Of a stretch of 37,437 bases of DNA, positions 25,655 to 33,971 are shown piece by piece; within the stretch, counting starts at the first letter, position 1, and every line of letters begins with the position of its first letter. Under the pieces are notes generated by a model that searched no databases, had not been told where the DNA came from, and was given only the letters and a program-made list of their open reading frames with translations. The position numbers and the translations under genes are program-made. This DNA is from an uncultured Ignavibacteria bacterium (GTDB lineage: Bacteria > Bacteroidota > Ignavibacteria > Kapaibacteriales > Kapaibacteriaceae): the NCBI GenBank assembly GCA_903939735.1, contig CAJAIA010000044.1, positions 1 to 37,437 on the forward strand. The letters run 5' to 3'.

Positions 25655-26275
25655 TTAGAGCTTGACAATTTCAACTAGTGAGTTCATTGCGCCCGGAATG
25701 CTCCCCTTGACAAGGAGAAGATTCTGATCAGGCATTACACGGAGGATTGTGAGGTTGCGCACCGTAATGCGCGTACCACCCATTCGCCCTGCCATTCGCA
25801 TGCCCTTGAAGACACGCGAAGGATACGATGACGAGCCGATCGAGCCCGGGGCACGAGGGCGGTCGCTCTGACCGTGCGTTGCCATACCAACACCACCGAA
25901 GTGGTGACGGCGTACAACACCCTGGAAGCCCTTACCCTTGCTTGTCGCAGACACCTTCACCTTGTCGCCAGTCTCGAAGGAGTCCACCGTGATCACGTCG
26001 CCATTCTTGACTTTGGCAACGAGTTGACGGAATTCCTTGAGATGACGAGCCGGCAAGACGTCATGCTTCGCGAAGTGTCCCGCACGAGGGCGGTTCACCT
26101 TACGCTCAGCAATTGGCTCGTAACCAATTTGAACGGCTTCATAGCCGTCATGTTCTGTAGTTTTTACTTGGACAACTGGGCACGGTCCGGCTTCGATTAC
26201 CGTACACGGCACGAATACTCCATCTTCTGTGAAGATGCTCGTCATGCCCAGCTTACGTCCGAGGATTGCACTCAT
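25655..26275 (-). CDS. rplC: 50S ribosomal protein L3
   Basis: The protein has 206 residues: ILGRKLGMTSIF at the N-terminus and the KGKGFQGVVRRHHFGGVGMATHG signature, whose loop approaches the peptidyl-transferase centre. GAGGAAC lies just before ATG 26275. Confidence 0.98.
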   Translation of the reverse strand: MSAILGRKLGMTSIFTEDGVFVPCTVIEAGPCPVVQVKTTEHDGYEAVQIGYEPIAERKVNRPRAGHFAKHDVLPARHLKEFRQLVAKVKNGDVITVDSFETGDKVKVSATSKGKGFQGVVRRHHFGGVGMATHGQSDRPRAPGSIGSSSYPSRVFKGMRMAGRMGGTRITVRNLTILRVMPDQNLLLVKGSIPGAMNSLVEIVKL

Positions 26276-26290
26276 GTTCCTCTGTTCCTC

Positions 26291-26599
26291 TTAGACTTTC
26301 ACTTCCACATCAACACCCGCCGGGAGCTCTAGGCGCATGAGCGCGTCGATCGTCTTCTGCGTTGAGCTGAAGATATCGATCATGCGCTTGTGCACACGAG
26401 CTTCAAATTGCTCACGTGACTTCTTGTCCACGTGCGGAGACCGCAGCACTGTATACACAGAACGCTCGGTTGGCAATGGAATCGGACCCGATACCACGGC
26501 GCCTGTTTGTTTCACTGTGCGGACGATGCGCTCAGCTGAACGATCAATCAGATTATGATCGTACGAGCGAAGCTTGATGCGAATGCGTTGCGTTGCCAC
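26291..26599 (-). CDS. rpsJ: 30S ribosomal protein S10
   Basis: The protein has 102 residues, [20 protein letters not shown] at the N-terminus, [20 protein letters not shown] in the middle. The start is GTG at 26599 with AGGAG nine bases upstream, which gives the canonical length; the longer frame from 26650 reads through a hairpin and is rejected. S10 is also the NusB/NusG partner in antitermination in other bacteria. Confidence 0.97.
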   Translation of the reverse strand: MATQRIRIKLRSYDHNLIDRSAERIVRTVKQTGAVVSGPIPLPTERSVYTVLRSPHVDKKSREQFEARVHKRMIDIFSSTQKTIDALMRLELPAGVDVEVKV

Positions 26600-26640
26600 T
26601 CGTTTGTTCTCCTGGTTGGAGGTTCGTTTAGAGACAAACA

Positions 26641-26659
26641 AGGGGGACATACATCCCCC
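26641..26659 (-). terminator. Hairpin between tuf and rpsJ, possible attenuator
   Basis: GGGGGA (26642-26647) pairs with TCCCCC (26654-26659) around a six-base loop. On the minus strand it is followed by CTTGTTTGT, a weak T-rich tract. It lies 24 bases after the tuf stop and before the rpsJ SD, so it could terminate a share of tuf transcripts and set the ratio of EF-Tu to ribosomal proteins. Confidence 0.6.
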
Positions 26660-26683
26660 CTGTCGATCCCTCAGATCAATTTC

Positions 26684-27889
26684 TTATTCAACAATCGAAG
26701 TCACAACACCAGCACCTACAGTGCGGCCACCTTCGCGGATAGCGAAGCGAAGACCTTCATCCATAGCAACCGGCGTGATGAGCGTTACGTCGAGATTATC
26801 AACGTTGTCACCAGGCATGATCATTTCAACGCCTGCAGGAAGATCAAGAACACCTGTCACGTCAGTTGTACGGAAGTAGAACTGTGGACGGTAGTTCGTG
26901 AAGAATGGCGTGTGACGTCCGCCCTCTTCCTTTGTGAGAACGTAAGCTTGCGCCTTGAACTTGTGGTGTGGCTTGATAGAACCTGTCTTTGCGAGAACCA
27001 TGCCGCGCTCAAGTTCTTCCTTGTCAACACCGCGAAGGAGAAGACCAACGTTGTCGCCAGCACGACCTTCGTCGAGAAGCTTGCGGAACATTTCGATACC
27101 AGTGACTGTCGTCTTCTTCTGGAGACCGAAACCAACGATTTCAACTTCTTCGTTAACCTTGACGATACCGCGCTCGATACGGCCTGTACCTACTGTACCG
27201 CGACCAGTGATCGAGAATACGTCTTCTACTGGCATGAGGAACGGCTTATCAACATCACGCTGTGGCGTTGGGATGTATGAGTCAACCGCTGCCATGAGTT
27301 CAAAGATGCACTGCATGTCTGGGCTGTCTGCGCTCTGACCGCCTGAAGCAGCGTCGAGTGCCTTCAGCGCCGAACCCTTGACGATCGGAATGTCGTCGCC
27401 TGGGAAATCGTACTTCGAGAGAAGTTCGCGGATTTCCATTTCAACGAGTTCTACGAGATCTGGGTCTGCGATGTCAACCTTGTTCATGAACACCACGATA
27501 CGTGGCACACCAACCTGACGAGCAAGAAGGATATGCTCGCGTGTTTGTGGCATCGGACCGTCTGTTGCAGCTACAACGAGGATGGCGCCGTCCATCTGTG
27601 CGGCACCTGTGATCATGTTCTTCACATAGTCAGCGTGGCCTGGGCAATCAACGTGTGCGTAGTGACGGTTTTCCGTCTCATACTCAACGTGTGCTGTAGC
27701 AATCGTGATCCCGCGTGCCTTTTCTTCAGGAGCGTTATCGATTGAGTCGAACGAGCGCTTTTCTGAAAGACCCTTTGCTGCCAAACACATTGTGATTGCT
27801 GCAGTAAGTGTTGTCTTGCCGTGGTCAACGTGTCCGATCGTTCCCACATTCACGTGCGGCTTATTCCGCTCAAATTTCTCTTTGGCCAT
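26684..27889 (-). CDS. tuf: Elongation factor Tu
   Basis: The protein has 401 residues and delivers aminoacyl-tRNA to the ribosome. The G domain shows GHVDHGKT (residues 19-26), the effector loop around [24 protein letters not shown], and NKVD; domains 2 and 3 follow with [13 protein letters not shown] and a C-terminal [14 protein letters not shown]. It has a recognisable TAnnTTTG promoter upstream and a hairpin downstream, so it is probably expressed partly as its own unit. GAGGAG precedes ATG 27889. No second tuf copy is seen in the window. Confidence 0.98.
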   Translation of the reverse strand: MAKEKFERNKPHVNVGTIGHVDHGKTTLTAAITMCLAAKGLSEKRSFDSIDNAPEEKARGITIATAHVEYETENRHYAHVDCPGHADYVKNMITGAAQMDGAILVVAATDGPMPQTREHILLARQVGVPRIVVFMNKVDIADPDLVELVEMEIRELLSKYDFPGDDIPIVKGSALKALDAASGGQSADSPDMQCIFELMAAVDSYIPTPQRDVDKPFLMPVEDVFSITGRGTVGTGRIERGIVKVNEEVEIVGFGLQKKTTVTGIEMFRKLLDEGRAGDNVGLLLRGVDKEELERGMVLAKTGSIKPHHKFKAQAYVLTKEEGGRHTPFFTNYRPQFYFRTTDVTGVLDLPAGVEMIMPGDNVDNLDVTLITPVAMDEGLRFAIREGGRTVGAGVVTSIVE

Positions 27890-27962
27890 GATGCCTACTC
27901 CTCAGGTTGCGTTGAGTGAGTTGTGAAATGATTAATTGGTTCGTTGTGCTTGAGACAGAAAA

Positions 27963-27996
27963 CAAAGGTACGAAATGTTTCTGACGTAGAAGCAAA
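27963..27996 (-). promoter_or_regulatory. Bacteroidota-type promoter for tuf
   Basis: On the minus strand the -7 box TACCTTTG (27963-27970) fits TAnnTTTG exactly, and a -33 TTTG (27993-27996) lies 22 bases upstream, within the known spacing range. The -33 box overlaps the T tract of the fusA-1 terminator. The start codon lies about 70 bases downstream of the expected transcription start. Confidence 0.75.
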
Positions 27997-28036
27997 AAAA
28001 AGCCCATCCCGGCACCAATCTTTTCAAATTGGCGGG
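27994..28036 (-). terminator. Intrinsic terminator after fusA-1
   Basis: On the minus strand CCCGCCAAT pairs with ATTGGTGCCGGG (one G-T pair, two-base bulge) around TTGAAAAG, followed eight bases later by a run of eight T. It ends the rpsL-rpsG-fusA-1 unit. A second small palindrome, GTCGCTA/TAGCGAC at 28060-28075, spans the fusA-1 stop codon. Confidence 0.7.
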
Positions 28037-28067
28037 TGCGCTGCGTGTCACTGACGCACGTCGCTAC

Positions 28068-30116
28068 TTAGCGACGATGAGACGCCGGCTCGTATCCATG
28101 GAAATGCATGGTATACGACCCACGACCCTGCGTGAGCGATCGCAACTGTGTTACGTAGCCGAATAGTTGGGACAGCGGCACCAAAGCCGTCACAACTTGG
28201 AGGATATCGCGTTGGGAAATTCCCTGAACCATTCCTCCACGTGAGCTGAGATCAGCAATGACCTCACCCACGTAATCCTCGGGCGTAACAACCTCGACAG
28301 CGAAGACGGGCTCCATGATAACAGGACTAGCCTGTCGGGATGCGTCTTTAGCGGCAATCGAGGAGGCGACGGCATAAGCCGTCTCCGTTGCGTCTTCTTC
28401 ATTGTATGCCGCATCTACAAGGACGGCCACGATATCAATCATGGGGTATCCTGAGAGCGGTCCGACCTTGAGGGCTTCGAGAGCCCCCTTCTCTACACTC
28501 TTGACGTACAACTCCGGAAGTGTCCCTGGTGCGAGCTCATTGCTGAACTCGAGACCTTTTCCTGAATCATTTGGTCGTACCTCGATGGTTACTTGTCCGA
28601 ACTGATTCTTTCCTGCGTTACTGCGGACGAACTTGCCTTCCGCACGTGCAACACTGGTAATCGTCTCTCGGTAGGCCACCTGAGGTTTCCCCACTTTAAC
28701 GGGGACGTTGAATTCGCGTTTTAGCCGGTCGACAAGGATCTCCAAGTGGAGCTCACCTACGCCGGAAATAATAATCTGTCCTGATTCAGCATCGGTATGG
28801 AACCGAAACGTCGGATCTTCTTCAGAGAGCCGATGTAAGGATTCCGTCAGTTTATCCTGATCCGCCAGAGTTTTTGCCTCAACCGCTTGGTTAATGACTG
28901 GCTCTGAGAACCGTATGCTTTCGAGAAGGAGTGGCTGTTTTGGGTCACAGAGCGTGTCCCCTGTTCGCGTAAATCGCATTGCAGGAATCGCCACAATGTC
29001 CCCTGCATATGCCGCATCGAGCTCTTCACGCTTATTCGCGCTCATGCGCAGAATCTTACCAGCTCGCTCTTTCTTGTCATTCGTCACGTTGTAGAGTTGT
29101 TCGCCTGCTTTGATTGTTCCGGAGTAGATCCGAACAAACGTCAGTCGTCCAACAAATGGGTCCGTAATGATCTTGAATGCCAGCGCCGAGAATGCTTCAC
29201 CATCTGTTGGCTTTCGCGTTTCTTCGACGTCGTGATCCTTTACGTTGTACCCGTGTGTGTACCCAACATCGTTTGGCGATGGCAAGTATGCCAGGACGCC
29301 GTCGAGAAGTTGCTGTACACCTTTGTTCTTAAAGGCACTTCCGCAAAACACGGGTGTAACCTTTAGGTGGAGTGTCGCTCGTCGTAGTGCCGCACGAAGC
29401 TCAGTTGCTTCGATGTCGTCACCCGAAAGGTAGCGCTCCAGCAATGCATCATCGTGTTCGACGATTGCTTCAACAAGTGCTTGGCGAGCTTCGTTGACAC
29501 TGTCAACCATGTCCGCCGGTACATCTCGCACTTCAAATCGCTCGCCGTTGTCGCGATCAAACACGATCGCTCTGCGATCGATCAAATCAACAACACCAAC
29601 AAACGTGTCTTCAGCTCCAATAGGCAATTGCACCGCAACAGGTGTTGCGCCAAGTCGCGTTCGCATCATCTCGAGAACCCGCAGGAAATTTGCTCCTACC
29701 CGGTCCATCTTGTTGACAAATGCAATGCGCGGTACATGGTATTGGTTTGCTTGGTGCCACACAGTCTCAGATTGCGGTTCTACGCCAGCGACAGCACAAA
29801 AGAGGCCAATCGCTCCATCGAGAACGCGCAACGACCGTTGCACTTCAGCAGTAAAATCGACATGTCCAGGAGTATCGATGATGTTGATCATATGGCCTTG
29901 CCACGTACACGTGACAGCAGCCGAAGTGATCGTGATCCCGCGTTCCTTTTCTTGCTCCATGTAATCGGTGAACGCTGTGCCTTCATGCACTTCGCCCATC
30001 CGGTGGAGCACTCCTGTATAGTACAGGATTCGTTCCGTGGTCGTGGTCTTGCCAGCATCAATGTGAGCCATGATGCCGATGTTTCGCACAAGGCCGATGT
30101 CGACGGAACGAGACAT
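28068..30116 (-). CDS. fusA: Elongation factor G, copy 1 (in the classical str position)
   Basis: This translocation GTPase has 682 residues, with the P-loop [19 protein letters not shown] at residues 17 onward, the switch region [36 protein letters not shown] and five-domain length. Domain IV and V follow ([43 protein letters not shown]). It sits between rpsG and tuf, the ancestral place for fusA. Because a second EF-G of mitochondrial-EFG1 type is encoded nearby, this copy may do canonical translocation, or ribosome recycling as proposed for spdEFG2/mtEFG2 partners. The sequence alone does not decide. Confidence 0.95.
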   Translation of the reverse strand: MSRSVDIGLVRNIGIMAHIDAGKTTTTERILYYTGVLHRMGEVHEGTAFTDYMEQEKERGITITSAAVTCTWQGHMINIIDTPGHVDFTAEVQRSLRVLDGAIGLFCAVAGVEPQSETVWHQANQYHVPRIAFVNKMDRVGANFLRVLEMMRTRLGATPVAVQLPIGAEDTFVGVVDLIDRRAIVFDRDNGERFEVRDVPADMVDSVNEARQALVEAIVEHDDALLERYLSGDDIEATELRAALRRATLHLKVTPVFCGSAFKNKGVQQLLDGVLAYLPSPNDVGYTHGYNVKDHDVEETRKPTDGEAFSALAFKIITDPFVGRLTFVRIYSGTIKAGEQLYNVTNDKKERAGKILRMSANKREELDAAYAGDIVAIPAMRFTRTGDTLCDPKQPLLLESIRFSEPVINQAVEAKTLADQDKLTESLHRLSEEDPTFRFHTDAESGQIIISGVGELHLEILVDRLKREFNVPVKVGKPQVAYRETITSVARAEGKFVRSNAGKNQFGQVTIEVRPNDSGKGLEFSNELAPGTLPELYVKSVEKGALEALKVGPLSGYPMIDIVAVLVDAAYNEEDATETAYAVASSIAAKDASRQASPVIMEPVFAVEVVTPEDYVGEVIADLSSRGGMVQGISQRDILQVVTALVPLSQLFGYVTQLRSLTQGRGSYTMHFHGYEPASHRR

Positions 30117-30168
30117 GTCGTCAGTACCTCACGTCTATCTTCACAGTTTCAAAGAACGCTTCTGCTGA

Positions 30169-30636
30169 TTACCAGCGGAAGTGCGCGAATGCGCGGTTAG
30201 CATCTGCCATACGGTGCATTTCGTCACGACGCTTCATCGCTCCACCTTCGCCGTTCGACGCTGCAAGCAACTCGCTGGCAAGCTTCGAGGCCATAGAACG
30301 ATCGCGACGCTCCGATGCATACTTCTTGATCCAACGAATCGCAAGTGCTGAGCGACGCTCTTCGCGTACTTCCATCGGCACTTGATACGTTGCACCACCT
30401 ACACGGCGTGGACGGATCTCGATCGCAGGCGAGACATTCTGAATTGCCTTGCGGAACACTTCGATCGGATCTGTTTCCGTCTTCTTACCCACGATATCAA
30501 GTGCCTCGTACACGATCTTGCGAGCCGTGTTCTTCTTGCCTTGAATCATGATGTTGTTCACAAACTTGGCGATCATCACGTCGTTAAAACGTGGGTCTGC
30601 CATTGTGCGACGTTTGTCTGAACGCTTCTTACGCAT
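30169..30636 (-). CDS. rpsG: 30S ribosomal protein S7
   Basis: The protein has 155 residues: MRKKRSDKRRTMADPRFND at the N-terminus, QGKKNTARKIVYEALDIV, RRVGGATYQVPMEVREERR with the beta-hairpin at the E site, and KRRDEMHRMADANRAFAHFRW at the C-terminus. It starts 12 bases after rpsL. Confidence 0.98.
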   Translation of the reverse strand: MRKKRSDKRRTMADPRFNDVMIAKFVNNIMIQGKKNTARKIVYEALDIVGKKTETDPIEVFRKAIQNVSPAIEIRPRRVGGATYQVPMEVREERRSALAIRWIKKYASERRDRSMASKLASELLAASNGEGGAMKRRDEMHRMADANRAFAHFRW

Positions 30637-30648
30637 AGTGTTTTCTCC

Positions 30649-31047
30649 TTACTTCTTTCCTGCCGGTGCAGCACCAGCCTTTGGCTTCTTCGCTCCGTAC
30701 TTCGAACGCGCCTGACGGCGATTCGCCACACCCTGGGTGTCAGCGCTACCACGAACGATGTGATAACGAACACCAGGAAGGTCCTTTACACGGCCACCAC
30801 GGATGAGCACGATTGAGTGCTCTTGAAGGTTGTGACCTTCACCCGGGATGTACGCCGTTACTTCAATACCGTTCGAAAGGCGCACACGAGCGACCTTGCG
30901 AAGAGCTGAGTTTGGCTTCTTCGGTGTTGTGGTGTACACACGTGTACATACACCACGCCGTTGTGGGCACGATTGAAGAGCTGGTGACTTGCTCTTTTCA
31001 GTTACAACTTCACGTCCTTTACGGACAAGCTGGGCGATCGTAGGCAT
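30649..31047 (-). CDS. rpsL: 30S ribosomal protein S12
   Basis: The protein has 132 residues: [12 protein letters not shown], the decoding-site loop [16 protein letters not shown] with the lysine that is mutated in streptomycin resistance, and [20 protein letters not shown] 31047 matches the family start. Longer starts (31074 or 31125) are less likely because 31125 lies within or upstream of the predicted promoter -7 box. The region upstream holds its own promoter. Confidence 0.97.
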   Translation of the reverse strand: MPTIAQLVRKGREVVTEKSKSPALQSCPQRRGVCTRVYTTTPKKPNSALRKVARVRLSNGIEVTAYIPGEGHNLQEHSIVLIRGGRVKDLPGVRYHIVRGSADTQGVANRRQARSKYGAKKPKAGAAPAGKK

Positions 31048-31122
31048 TTCGTTCTGCCAGTATGGAGAGTTCATTGATACCGCAACCGGCGCGGATGAGG
31101 GCATACGCGCCAGTAGAGCCTG

Positions 31123-31154
31123 CAAAAGTATGTGGTGGCGGCTTCAAAACCAAA
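31123..31154 (-). promoter_or_regulatory. Bacteroidota-type promoter for rpsL-rpsG-fusA-1
   Basis: On the minus strand the -7 box TACTTTTG (31123-31130) fits TAnnTTTG exactly, and a -33 TTTG lies at 31151-31154 with a 20-base spacer. The expected transcript would have a leader of about 70 bases before rpsL. Confidence 0.75.
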
Positions 31155-31204
31155 TAATTACGGGAAGTTTGTGTGGATATGTTGGATATGGGGCTAAAAC
31201 GAGA

Positions 31205-31248
31205 CTTCCCCGCTACGTATGCGTCGAAACGCCCACATAACGGGGAAG
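31205..31248 (-). terminator. Long hairpin terminator after fusA-2
   Basis: CTTCCCCG (31205-31212) pairs with CGGGGAAG (31241-31248). The inner arms pair almost fully, with some wobbles, down to a closing GCGT-TTCG-ACGC tetraloop on the minus strand. The stem totals about 19 base pairs, and a short TCTCGTTTT stretch follows. It separates fusA-2 from the rpsL promoter 50 bases further on. Confidence 0.75.
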
Positions 31249-31273
31249 ATAGTTGCGTCGGTCTGCCGTTGGC

Positions 31274-33370
31274 TTACTTGTTGCCTTCTGCGCGCTTCTT
31301 CTGGTATTCCTTGACCATTTCTTCCTGGATGTTGCGAGGTACCGGTTGGTACTTCTTGAACTCCATTGAGAACTCGCCCTTACCTTGTGTGGCCGAGCGA
31401 AGGTCAGTTGAATAGCCGAACATTTCCGACAGCGGCACTTCAGATTCAACTGTTACGTAGCCCATATCAGAATCCGTACCCATGATCACGCCACGGCGCT
31501 GGTTGAGCTGTCCGATGACCGAGCCTTGGAATTCTTCAGGAACCGATACTTCAAGCTTCATGATAGGCTCGAGGATGGTTGGCTTCGCAGCAGAGTATGC
31601 TTCACGGAATGCCATGATAGCAGCCGTTTTGAAGGCCATTTCCGACGAGTCAACGGCGTGCGTTGCACCGTCGTTGATCGTTACGCGAACGCGCACAACT
31701 GGCTGGCCGATCAATGAACCTTCGATGATCGACTCACGGAAGCCCTTGTCGCAAGCTGGTACGTATTCACGTGGAATCACACCACCAACGATGTCGTCAA
31801 CGAATTCGTAGTTCTCAATTGCATCACCCGGAAGCGGCTCGATAAAGCCACCAACGCGCGCGAACTGACCCGAACCACCGGTCTGCTTCTTGTGTGTGTA
31901 GTTGAAATCAGCGCGCTGCGTGAGCGTTTCGCGGAAGGCAACCTTCGGACGTCCGACAGTGATTTCTGTGTTGAACTCACGGCGGATACGCTCGATGTAG
32001 ATCTCGAGGTGAAGCTCGCCCATGCCCTTGATGATGGTTTCGCCCGACTCTTCGTCGCGCATAACGCGGAACGTTGGGTCTTCCTTCGTAAAGCGGTTAA
32101 GCGCCTTCGAGAAGTTCACCTGTCCAGCCTTATCCTTTGGCGCAACTGCGAGCTCGATAACTGGCTCTGGAACGAACATCGATGTCATTGTGTAGCTCAC
32201 GGTGCCGTCTGTGAACGTATCACCCGAGGCACAGTCCACACCGAACATCGCCACGATATCGCCAGCAATCGACTCGTCGATATCATGCATTTCGTTCGAG
32301 TGCATACGGACGAGACGTGGAACCTTCACCTTTTTGCCGTTGGCAATGTTGATGATGGTGTCGCCCTTTTTGATCGTGCCTTGGTATACACGCATGTACG
32401 TGAGCTGTCCATAGCGACCGTCTTCAAGCTTAAAGGCAAGCATGACGAGGTTCTTCGATGGATCGCTCTCAAGCGTTACCTTTTGCTCGTTGTTGTCCTG
32501 GTCGAGAGCTTCGTTCTTGATGTCAAATGGAGCTGGAAGAAGCGACGTAATGCCGTCAAGAAGCGTCTGAACGCCCTTGTTCTTGTAGGCTGAACCGCAG
32601 AACACTGGCGTCATCTTCAGCGACAGCGTGCCCTTGCGAACAGCTGCTGTAAGCTCTTCTGCCGTTACCGGCTCGTCCATCAGGAACTTCTCCATCAGCG
32701 TGTCATCAAAGTCCGATGCGACTTCGATGAGCTTGTGACGGAGCTCCTTTGCCTTTGCTTCGAGCGCTGCCGGGATCGGCTCACGACGAACATCAACACC
32801 ACCCTCGCCGTCGAAATACAGCGCTTGCATGTTGATGACGTCAATCACGCCTTCGAGCTTGTCTTCCAAACCGATCGTGTAGGTCACGAAGGCCGGGTTG
32901 TGCGCAAGCTTCTCGCGAAGCTGGTCAGCAACACGGTCTGGGTTTGCCCCTTGACGGTCACACTTGTTGATGAACGCAACACGTGGAACGCTGTAGCGGC
33001 GCATCTGGCGGTCCACCGTAATGGACTGCGACTGGACGCCAGCCACTGAGCACAGAACAAGTACGGCGCCGTCAAGCACGCGAAGCGCACGCTCAACCTC
33101 CACCGTAAAGTCCACGTGACCAGGAGTGTCGATCAGGTTGATGTTGAAGTCGCCCCAGGTGCAATACGTTGCAGCGGATTGAATTGTAATGCCCTTTTCG
33201 CGCTCGAGATCCATCGAGTCCATCTTGGCGCCAACGCCGTCTTTGCCGCGCACTTCATGGATCGCGTGAATCTTTCCCGTGTAGAACAGGATGCGCTCAG
33301 ACAGCGTCGTCTTGCCGGAGTCGATGTGGGCACTAATGCCGATGTTCCGGACTTTCGATAGGTCTGCCAT
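31274..33370 (-). CDS. fusA: Elongation factor G, copy 2 (mitochondrial EFG1/spdEFG1-like)
   Basis: The EF-G has 698 residues, with the P-loop [20 protein letters not shown] at residues 13 onward, then [20 protein letters not shown] and [50 protein letters not shown], and [12 protein letters not shown]. These phrases match mitochondrial EFG1 and the bacterial spdEFG1 group much more closely than ordinary EF-G, which reads [15 protein letters not shown] with [16 protein letters not shown]. In that group spdEFG1 carries out translocation while a partner EF-G does recycling. It has its own TAnnTTTG promoter and a strong terminator, so it is a separate unit upstream of rpsL. Confidence 0.95.
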   Translation of the reverse strand: MADLSKVRNIGISAHIDSGKTTLSERILFYTGKIHAIHEVRGKDGVGAKMDSMDLEREKGITIQSAATYCTWGDFNINLIDTPGHVDFTVEVERALRVLDGAVLVLCSVAGVQSQSITVDRQMRRYSVPRVAFINKCDRQGANPDRVADQLREKLAHNPAFVTYTIGLEDKLEGVIDVINMQALYFDGEGGVDVRREPIPAALEAKAKELRHKLIEVASDFDDTLMEKFLMDEPVTAEELTAAVRKGTLSLKMTPVFCGSAYKNKGVQTLLDGITSLLPAPFDIKNEALDQDNNEQKVTLESDPSKNLVMLAFKLEDGRYGQLTYMRVYQGTIKKGDTIINIANGKKVKVPRLVRMHSNEMHDIDESIAGDIVAMFGVDCASGDTFTDGTVSYTMTSMFVPEPVIELAVAPKDKAGQVNFSKALNRFTKEDPTFRVMRDEESGETIIKGMGELHLEIYIERIRREFNTEITVGRPKVAFRETLTQRADFNYTHKKQTGGSGQFARVGGFIEPLPGDAIENYEFVDDIVGGVIPREYVPACDKGFRESIIEGSLIGQPVVRVRVTINDGATHAVDSSEMAFKTAAIMAFREAYSAAKPTILEPIMKLEVSVPEEFQGSVIGQLNQRRGVIMGTDSDMGYVTVESEVPLSEMFGYSTDLRSATQGKGEFSMEFKKYQPVPRNIQEEMVKEYQKKRAEGNK

Positions 33371-33413
33371 AGCAGGTCACCGAAGAAAAAATGTTGAAAA
33401 GCGGTAAAGACCA

Positions 33414-33444
33414 CAAAGATAGGGGTATTTCGGGAATAAGCGAA
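33414..33444 (-). promoter_or_regulatory. Bacteroidota-type promoter for fusA-2
   Basis: On the minus strand the -7 box TATCTTTG (33414-33421) fits TAnnTTTG exactly. A -33 TTCG (33441-33444, one mismatch from TTTG) lies at the preferred spacing of 19 bases. The start codon is at 33370, giving a leader of about 35-40 bases. Confidence 0.75.
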
Positions 33445-33472
33445 CTGTCCGAGCCCCCTATTCTTGCAGATA

Positions 33473-33964
33473 ATGACTACAGCCTTCGCCCTCGCACTTT
33501 ATGCCGCAGTCCTCGTCGCGGCAAACATGATCATCGGTGTGTTCGGTCCGATGGCAACAGGCATTGTGGCGTTCTTCCTGATTGGGTTCGACCTCACCCT
33601 GCGCGACTGGCTTCAGCTGCGCCTTCGGACATGGCAAATGTTTCTGCTGATCGGGGGATCGGGCTGCATAACGTATCTGCTTGATCGCGCAGCAGGCGAT
33701 ATCGCCCTGGCCTCAGCTGCGTCCTTCGCCCTAGCTGGAATGGCCGACTGGTTTGTGTTCTCGCGCCTACGGGGCTCGTGGCTCCGCAGGGCCAACCTCT
33801 CAAATATTGCTGGGTCAGCCGTCGATTCGTTGGTGTTCCCAACTATGGCCTTTGGCTCCCTCATGCCTCTGGTTGTGCTGATGCAGTTCGGCGCTAAGCT
33901 GGCAGGCGGCGCGTTGTGGTCGATGGTATTCAACAAGGTTGTTCACCCGCCCGACCGCTCGTAG
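33473..33964 (+). CDS. VUT-family membrane transporter (YhhQ/DUF165-like)
   Basis: The protein has 163 residues and about five or six hydrophobic segments (FALALYAAVLVAANMI, GIVAFFLIGFDLTLRD, and later stretches). The family signature is NIAGSAVDSLVFPTMAF near residue 112. Characterised relatives import queuosine precursors, so that is a possible substrate, not shown here. ATG 33473 has no SD. A near-consensus box TATTCTTG lies only six bases before it, so the mRNA may be leaderless. It is divergent from fusA-2 and converges on the MFS gene with seven bases between. Confidence 0.8.
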   Translation: MTTAFALALYAAVLVAANMIIGVFGPMATGIVAFFLIGFDLTLRDWLQLRLRTWQMFLLIGGSGCITYLLDRAAGDIALASAASFALAGMADWFVFSRLRGSWLRRANLSNIAGSAVDSLVFPTMAFGSLMPLVVLMQFGAKLAGGALWSMVFNKVVHPPDRS

Positions 33965-33971
33965 GACGACT

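Noticed and set aside
27890-28067. tRNA gene between fusA-1 and tuf, as in some bacteria
   Set aside because: No cloverleaf arms or T-loop GTTCGA pattern was found; the region holds a terminator and promoter only.
31048-31125. rpsL starting at 31125 or 31074
   Set aside because: The family N-terminus begins at 31047 and the predicted promoter -7 box covers 31123-31130, so the 31125 start would lie upstream of the transcript.
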